This document shows positions 5,998 through 9,178 of a stretch of DNA of 9,178 nt, piece by piece. The stretch lies in NCBI GenBank assembly GCA_029882335.1, contig JAOUKW010000148.1:1-9178 (forward strand), written 5' to 3'. Made by a program: the position numbers and the translations under genes. This stretch comes from Candidatus Heimdallarchaeota archaeon. GTDB taxonomy: Archaea; Asgardarchaeota; Heimdallarchaeia; Heimdallarchaeales; Kariarchaeaceae. The notes under the pieces were generated by a model that saw only the letters and a program-made list of their open reading frames with translations, was not told where the DNA came from and did not search any database. Numbering within the stretch: position 1 is the stretch's first letter; every line of letters starts with the position of its first letter.

Positions 5998-6620
5998 TGG
6001 CTCAATTAATTAATGTGAACACCTTACAAGAGGAAATTAATGAAGATATTGAAAATTATAGGAATTTAGCCAATAATAAAGAAGTTCCTGTTGATGTCCT
6101 TACAGAAATAATTGAAACAATTCTCGTAGAAAGAGAAATTCTCCTAGATGAAATAGAAAATTTCAATAGATATAATTTTGGTAAGTTTAATCAAGAACAA
6201 TCATTTAGGTTGATACTACAAAATATTAATCCTGAAACAATAAACAACTTACAAATAACTGCAAGCAAACTGGGATTAACAACTGGAGAACTATTAAATA
6301 CAATGATGAAAAAATCGCTTGAAAATGATAAGTTTCCAACCATTACTAGTACAGACTTGATAGATATAGATAAAATAAAACCAGTCTTTAACATTTCCCA
6401 TCATGAAAATTTATTTATTGCTAAAAAGGATCTAGATTTTGATGGAAAGGTATCATTTAATAATATTGAAGTTTTAAAGTTTGATAAAGATATAGATGAG
6501 AATTTGTTTTGCGACAAGATTCACTCTATAAATCATTGTAAAGAGATATATTTACCCAAAATATCAAAATTGTTAGCATTTGCCAAACTTCATTCTTGTA
6601 TCTCGGTCTACATTCCATAA
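5997..6620 (+). CDS. RHH-like protein with novel C-terminal domain, paralog B
   Basis: A 207-aa paralog of the preceding protein. It has an extra N-terminal segment (about 10-58), acidic and helical, that could form a coiled coil. A ribbon-helix-helix-like block follows at 70-108 (strand R-L-I-L-Q-N-I, then helices split at K-L-G-L-T-T-G-E). The shared C-terminal domain at 129-207 has N-I-S-H-H (132-136), A-K-K-D-L, L-K-F-D, I-H-S-I-N-H-C (175-181) and K-L-L-A-F-A-K-L-H. Identity between the copies is concentrated in these motifs and low elsewhere, so the duplication is old. The RHH core of this copy is less basic than that of paralog A. The ATG overlaps the upstream stop by one base and has GGAGGA six bases before it. 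The pair may form hetero-oligomers; the function is unknown. Confidence 0.72.
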   Translation: MAQLINVNTLQEEINEDIENYRNLANNKEVPVDVLTEIIETILVEREILLDEIENFNRYNFGKFNQEQSFRLILQNINPETINNLQITASKLGLTTGELLNTMMKKSLENDKFPTITSTDLIDIDKIKPVFNISHHENLFIAKKDLDFDGKVSFNNIEVLKFDKDIDENLFCDKIHSINHCKEIYLPKISKLLAFAKLHSCISVYIP

Positions 6621-6706
6621 TCAAAAGGGCGTTTTCATTACTCCATGATGGTTAATTCATGAGAAATAACTTTAAATCGTCAGTAGAAATATGATTCAAT
6701 TACCAA

Positions 6707-6717
6707 TTTTTCTTTCT
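6707..6717 (+). terminator. T-rich candidate terminator of the RHH-like operon
   Basis: TTTTTCTTTCT lies about 90 bases after the second stop, in the gap before the convergent FMN reductase gene. Archaeal termination commonly uses such U-rich tracts without a strong hairpin; only a weak ATTCAA/TTGAAT inverted repeat flanks it. Confidence 0.35.
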
Positions 6718-6734
6718 AATTTGAATAACAAAGA

Positions 6735-7352
6735 TTATTTCTCAATAGTCAATTTATTCCAATCTTCGAACAATTGTAATGCAGTTGGAGAATGATGAAG
6801 AAAAGCAAACTTAACCACTTCTTGCCCTAATTGAATTAATCGAGTCTCAAGTTGTGGATCAATTATCTGACCAGTATCATCAAAAGAATGACGAGAGCGA
6901 GCAATTGATACTTGATTTGGAACTACCCACCCGTGCAAATGTCGTATAATCATTCTCATATCTCGAAGTGTATTGCTCGCACCTACGGATCCGCCAGCAA
7001 CACCGATAAGTCCAACAACTTTATCTTTGAAATCTTTGGATGATAATAAATCAAGAAGATTTTTCAAGACTCCAGATAAACTTCCGTGATACTCGGGAGA
7101 TCCAATAATGACACCATGACTTGATCGTAAAATCTCTGAAATTTTTATCACACTTGGAGCTTCATAACACATCTCTGTGTCATCACAAAATGGAATATCG
7201 TATTTTCTTAAGTCAATAAATTCAATTTCCACATTATTATACAACTTTGTTCCTTTCATAGCCACCTCCAATGCCATCTGAGTGTAGCTAATTTCACGCA
7301 AACTACCCAAAATAACAGCAATCTTTACTCTATTATCTACAAAATTATCCAT
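6735..7352 (-). CDS. NAD(P)H-dependent FMN reductase family flavoprotein
   Basis: A 205-aa flavodoxin-fold protein of the NADPH-dependent FMN reductase family, which uses bound FMN to reduce flavins, quinones, azo compounds or metal ions with NAD(P)H. The first strand ends in the FMN phosphate loop G-S-L-R-E-I-S-Y-T (16-24), matching the family pattern G-S-x-R-x-x-S. The second signature S-P-E-Y-H-G-S (85-91) contacts the flavin ring, and G-V-A-G-G-S-V-G-A (117-125) forms the third flavin-binding loop. The length is normal for the family. The ATG at 7352 has a TATA box about 24 bases upstream. It stands alone, convergent with the RHH-like operon and divergent from eS30. The physiological acceptor cannot be told from sequence. 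Confidence 0.92.
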   Translation of the reverse strand: MDNFVDNRVKIAVILGSLREISYTQMALEVAMKGTKLYNNVEIEFIDLRKYDIPFCDDTEMCYEAPSVIKISEILRSSHGVIIGSPEYHGSLSGVLKNLLDLLSSKDFKDKVVGLIGVAGGSVGASNTLRDMRMIIRHLHGWVVPNQVSIARSRHSFDDTGQIIDPQLETRLIQLGQEVVKFAFLHHSPTALQLFEDWNKLTIEK

Positions 7353-7370
7353 AATTTCATATTATTTTCA

Positions 7371-7380
7371 TTTTATAAAA
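7371..7380 (-). promoter_or_regulatory. TATA box of the FMN reductase gene
   Basis: TTTTATAAAA is centred 23-24 bases upstream of the ATG at 7352, consistent with a leaderless transcript. Confidence 0.55.
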
Positions 7381-7404
7381 TAATTAGCACTGAGATTTAT
7401 TCAA

Positions 7405-7414
7405 TTTATATTAA
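7405..7414 (+). promoter_or_regulatory. TATA-like element with no assigned gene
   Basis: TTTATATTAA could start a plus-strand transcript near 7435. Downstream, before eS30, only 19-22 codon ORFs are found, one with GGAGGG at 7472-7477. It may be a second, leadered promoter for eS30 or drive a small RNA; no known RNA was recognised. Confidence 0.25.
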
Positions 7415-7541
7415 CAATTCATAGTTTTAATTCTTGTGATGATTTGTGGTGGAAAAAAAAATCGTATAAGTGGAGGGAAGAAACTACAATGGATTTTCGT
7501 ATTTTAATGAGTCTCATATCGTTTTGCTTAAGTAGTCTAGA

Positions 7542-7550
7542 CTTATAATT
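7542..7550 (+). promoter_or_regulatory. TATA box of the eS30-elp3 operon
   Basis: CTTATAATT is centred 26 bases before the eS30 ATG at 7572, the canonical archaeal TATA-to-start distance for a leaderless message. Confidence 0.55.
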
Positions 7551-7571
7551 AAGATATCGAGTTGTAAAAAC

Positions 7572-7742
7572 ATGACACATGGACGACTGCAAAATGCTGG
7601 TATTGTTCGTAAAAGAACACCAAAAGTCGAGAAAAAATATCCAAACAAATCCAATCCAATCCCTCGACTTAGATATAGAAAATTGTTCATCAATAGACAC
7701 TTCAAAAACAAACCAGCAGGACAGACAAGAAGGAGAAAATAA
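7572..7742 (+). CDS. rps30e: Small ribosomal subunit protein eS30
   Basis: A 56-aa, very basic protein (19 Lys/Arg) matching archaeal/eukaryotic eS30, a small-subunit protein near the decoding region. Conserved features are M-T-H-G (1-4), the A-G-x-V-R stretch (9-13), T-P-K-V (16-19), a Pro/Arg-rich middle, and R-Y-R-K-L-F-I-N-R (34-42) where the family has the R-Y-x-R-R-F-V core. The Lys/Arg-rich C-terminal tail is also typical. In many eukaryotes eS30 is made as a fusion to a ubiquitin-like domain (FAU); here it stands alone, as usual in archaea. The TATA box sits 26 bases before the ATG. elp3 follows 54 nt downstream on the same strand, so co-transcription is likely. Because eS30 is largely missing from Euryarchaeota, it points to a TACK/Asgard host. 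Confidence 0.88.
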   Translation: MTHGRLQNAGIVRKRTPKVEKKYPNKSNPIPRLRYRKLFINRHFKNKPAGQTRRRK

Positions 7743-7796
7743 ATTATTAGTTATTCCAAGTTGACTATCAATTTGGATTGGGAATATTGAATTATT

Positions 7797-9178
7797 ATGA
7801 CCTCCAAGTCAAAATTTGAATTTTCAGACGAAGACAGACCAGAGCTTACAGAAATAGAAATAAAAGCATATCAGGAAATCATACAAGAAATTATTGCTTC
7901 AAAACCAACCAAAAAAGAATTAGAAATAATTAAAAGAAATATTGCATCAAAATACAAACTCCAAAGATATCCGCGAAATTCAGATATATTAAATGTTTCA
8001 GACAAAGAGATTTATGACATTGTACTACCATATCTACGAATTCGCAATATTAGATCTTTATCTGGTGTTAATGTGCTTTCAGTCTATACTGCACCATTCC
8101 CATGCCGTCATGGAGCTTGTATATATTGTCCAGGTGGACCTAGCTGGGGAACACCCATGTCTTATACTGGAAGAGAACCAGGTACAATGAGAGCAATTTC
8201 AAACGGTTTTGACCCTGTGGCACAGATCCATTCAAGAATACACCAACTACAAGCCACGGGACATAATGCAGAGAAACTTGATTTAATTGTTATGGGAGGT
8301 ACGTTTAATTCGACGCCAAAAGACTACCAGGAACAGTTCATGTTAGGAGTATATGAAGGTTTGAATGGAGTATCAAGTACATCTATCCAGGAAGCACAAA
8401 AACGAAATGAAACTGCGAAACATAGATGTATTGGATTAACCTTGGAAACAAAACCTGATTGGGCAAAACAACACCACATTCGAAAAATGCTAGACTTCGG
8501 AGCAACCAGAGTGGAAATAGGTGTTCAAACTCTTCAAGAAGAAGTATTACAATCGACAAACAGAGGACATACATTACAAGACACAATTGATAGTTTCAAA
8601 GCATTACGAGATGCAGGATTAAAGATCACAGTTCATATGATGCCAGGACTCCCTGGAACTACCCCCGAGGTTGATATACAGGATTTCAAAACACTATATT
8701 ACGATTCTAGATTTATTCCGGATGAAATTAAAATATATCCAACCCAAGTAATTGAAAATACACCTTTAGCAGAGATGGTTCTTCGAGGTGAATTCAAAGC
8801 TCTTACGAACGAAGAAACATTTTATATTATGAAAGAAGCAAAGCTAATGACCCCACCATTTGTTCGTATTAAAAGAGCACTGCGAGATTTACCAGTCCCA
8901 TTAGTTGTTGATGGACCAACTTGGGCAGATATGAGAGATCGAATTCAAAAACATCTCGCGGAAATCGATGAAATTAATTGCAGATGTATTAGATGTAGAG
9001 AAATAGGCATTAATTTGTACAAAGAGAATATTGAGGAAAGCAATATTGGAAAAATAGAAAAGAAAATTCGTAGCTATGAAGCAGGAGAAGGAACAGAACA
9101 CTTTCTTTCTTTTGAAACCCCCGAAGAGTACATTATTGGTTTTCTTAGGTTGAGATTCCCTAGTAAAGATGTTTTCAT
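7797..9178 (+). CDS. elp3: Elp3 tRNA uridine-34 acetyl/carboxymethyl transferase, 3'-truncated by window edge
   Basis: 460 residues of Elp3 are visible; the frame runs off the right edge. Elp3 uses a radical-SAM domain with a GNAT domain to make 5-carboxymethyl-uridine at the wobble position of tRNA from acetyl-CoA; archaeal Elp3 can act without the other Elongator subunits. The [4Fe-4S] motif is C103-R-H-G-A-C108-I-Y-C111 (C-x4-C-x2-C), followed by P-G-G. Further landmarks are V-M-G-G-T-F-N (about 166-172), L-E-T-K-P-D, R-V-E-I-G-V-Q-T, H-M-M-P-G-L-P-G and K-I-Y-P-T. A Cys cluster C395-x-C397-x2-C400 corresponds to the zinc-binding region. The GNAT domain begins near 415 (S-Y-E-A-G-E-G-T-E-H-F-L-S-F, F-L-R-L-R-F-P-S), but its acetyl-CoA loop lies beyond the window. 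No promoter was seen in the 54-nt gap after eS30. Confidence 0.96.
   Translation, partial: MTSKSKFEFSDEDRPELTEIEIKAYQEIIQEIIASKPTKKELEIIKRNIASKYKLQRYPRNSDILNVSDKEIYDIVLPYLRIRNIRSLSGVNVLSVYTAPFPCRHGACIYCPGGPSWGTPMSYTGREPGTMRAISNGFDPVAQIHSRIHQLQATGHNAEKLDLIVMGGTFNSTPKDYQEQFMLGVYEGLNGVSSTSIQEAQKRNETAKHRCIGLTLETKPDWAKQHHIRKMLDFGATRVEIGVQTLQEEVLQSTNRGHTLQDTIDSFKALRDAGLKITVHMMPGLPGTTPEVDIQDFKTLYYDSRFIPDEIKIYPTQVIENTPLAEMVLRGEFKALTNEETFYIMKEAKLMTPPFVRIKRALRDLPVPLVVDGPTWADMRDRIQKHLAEIDEINCRCIRCREIGINLYKENIEESNIGKIEKKIRSYEAGEGTEHFLSFETPEEYIIGFLRLRFPSKDVF

Noticed and set aside
7436..7500. C/D-box guide RNA
   Set aside because: GTGATGA resembles a C box, but no CTGA D box follows at a suitable distance.
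7489..7548. 19-codon ORF after a GGAGGG sequence
   Set aside because: The SD spacing of 11 bases is long, the ORF runs into the eS30 TATA box, and the peptide has no recognisable features.
7419..7711. Minus-strand ORFs over the eS30 gene
   Set aside because: They are antisense to a recognisable ribosomal protein and show no family pattern.
3..9178. Elongator-like locus (RecA-fold gene plus elp3)
   Set aside because: The genes are about 7 kb apart with unrelated genes on both strands between them, and RecA-fold proteins are common in archaea.

Overview
The window is AT-rich and clearly archaeal. It encodes a TFIIB-type initiation factor (TFB), an archaeal-type Elp3 and ribosomal protein eS30. 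TATA boxes sit about 24-26 bases upstream of several start codons, the pattern of leaderless archaeal transcripts. eS30 is generally absent from Euryarchaeota, so a TACK or Asgard lineage is most likely. I lean towards Asgard, but the sequence alone does not settle this.

Layout. (1) 3-2142, plus strand: the 3' part of a KaiC/Rad55-type RecA-fold gene, then an archaeal SbcD/MJ0037-like metallophosphoesterase 4 nt downstream, then a separately promoted PIG-L/LmbE deacetylase. (2) 2186-5085, minus strand: a peroxiredoxin-fold protein without any cysteine, a HEAT-repeat protein, a small Cys-rich acidic protein whose promoter lies in a perfect 75-bp tandem duplication, and tfb. (3) 5086-5511: a 426-bp divergent intergenic region with a 21-bp palindrome, a strong TATA box, three phased repeats about 31-32 bp apart and two tiny upstream ORFs. 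(4) 5512-6620, plus strand: two tandem paralogous proteins of unknown function, overlapping by one base and linked by an internal GGAGGA Shine-Dalgarno. Each has a ribbon-helix-helix-like N-terminal segment and a shared novel C-terminal domain with N-I-S/T-H-H and H-S-I-N-H-C motifs. (5) 6735-7352, minus strand: an NAD(P)H-dependent FMN reductase. (6) 7572 to the right edge, plus strand: eS30 (56 aa), then elp3, which is cut by the window end before most of its acetyltransferase domain.

How they fit together. eS30 plus Elp3 is a translation cluster (small-subunit protein plus wobble-uridine tRNA modification). The RHH-like pair is divergent from tfb and may be an autoregulated regulator pair. 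The left operon pairs a degenerate-looking RecA-fold protein with a nuclease-family phosphoesterase; DNA repair is possible but not shown. The most novel item is the RHH-like paralog pair with its repeat-rich upstream region. No rRNA, tRNA, CRISPR array, transposase or phage gene was seen.
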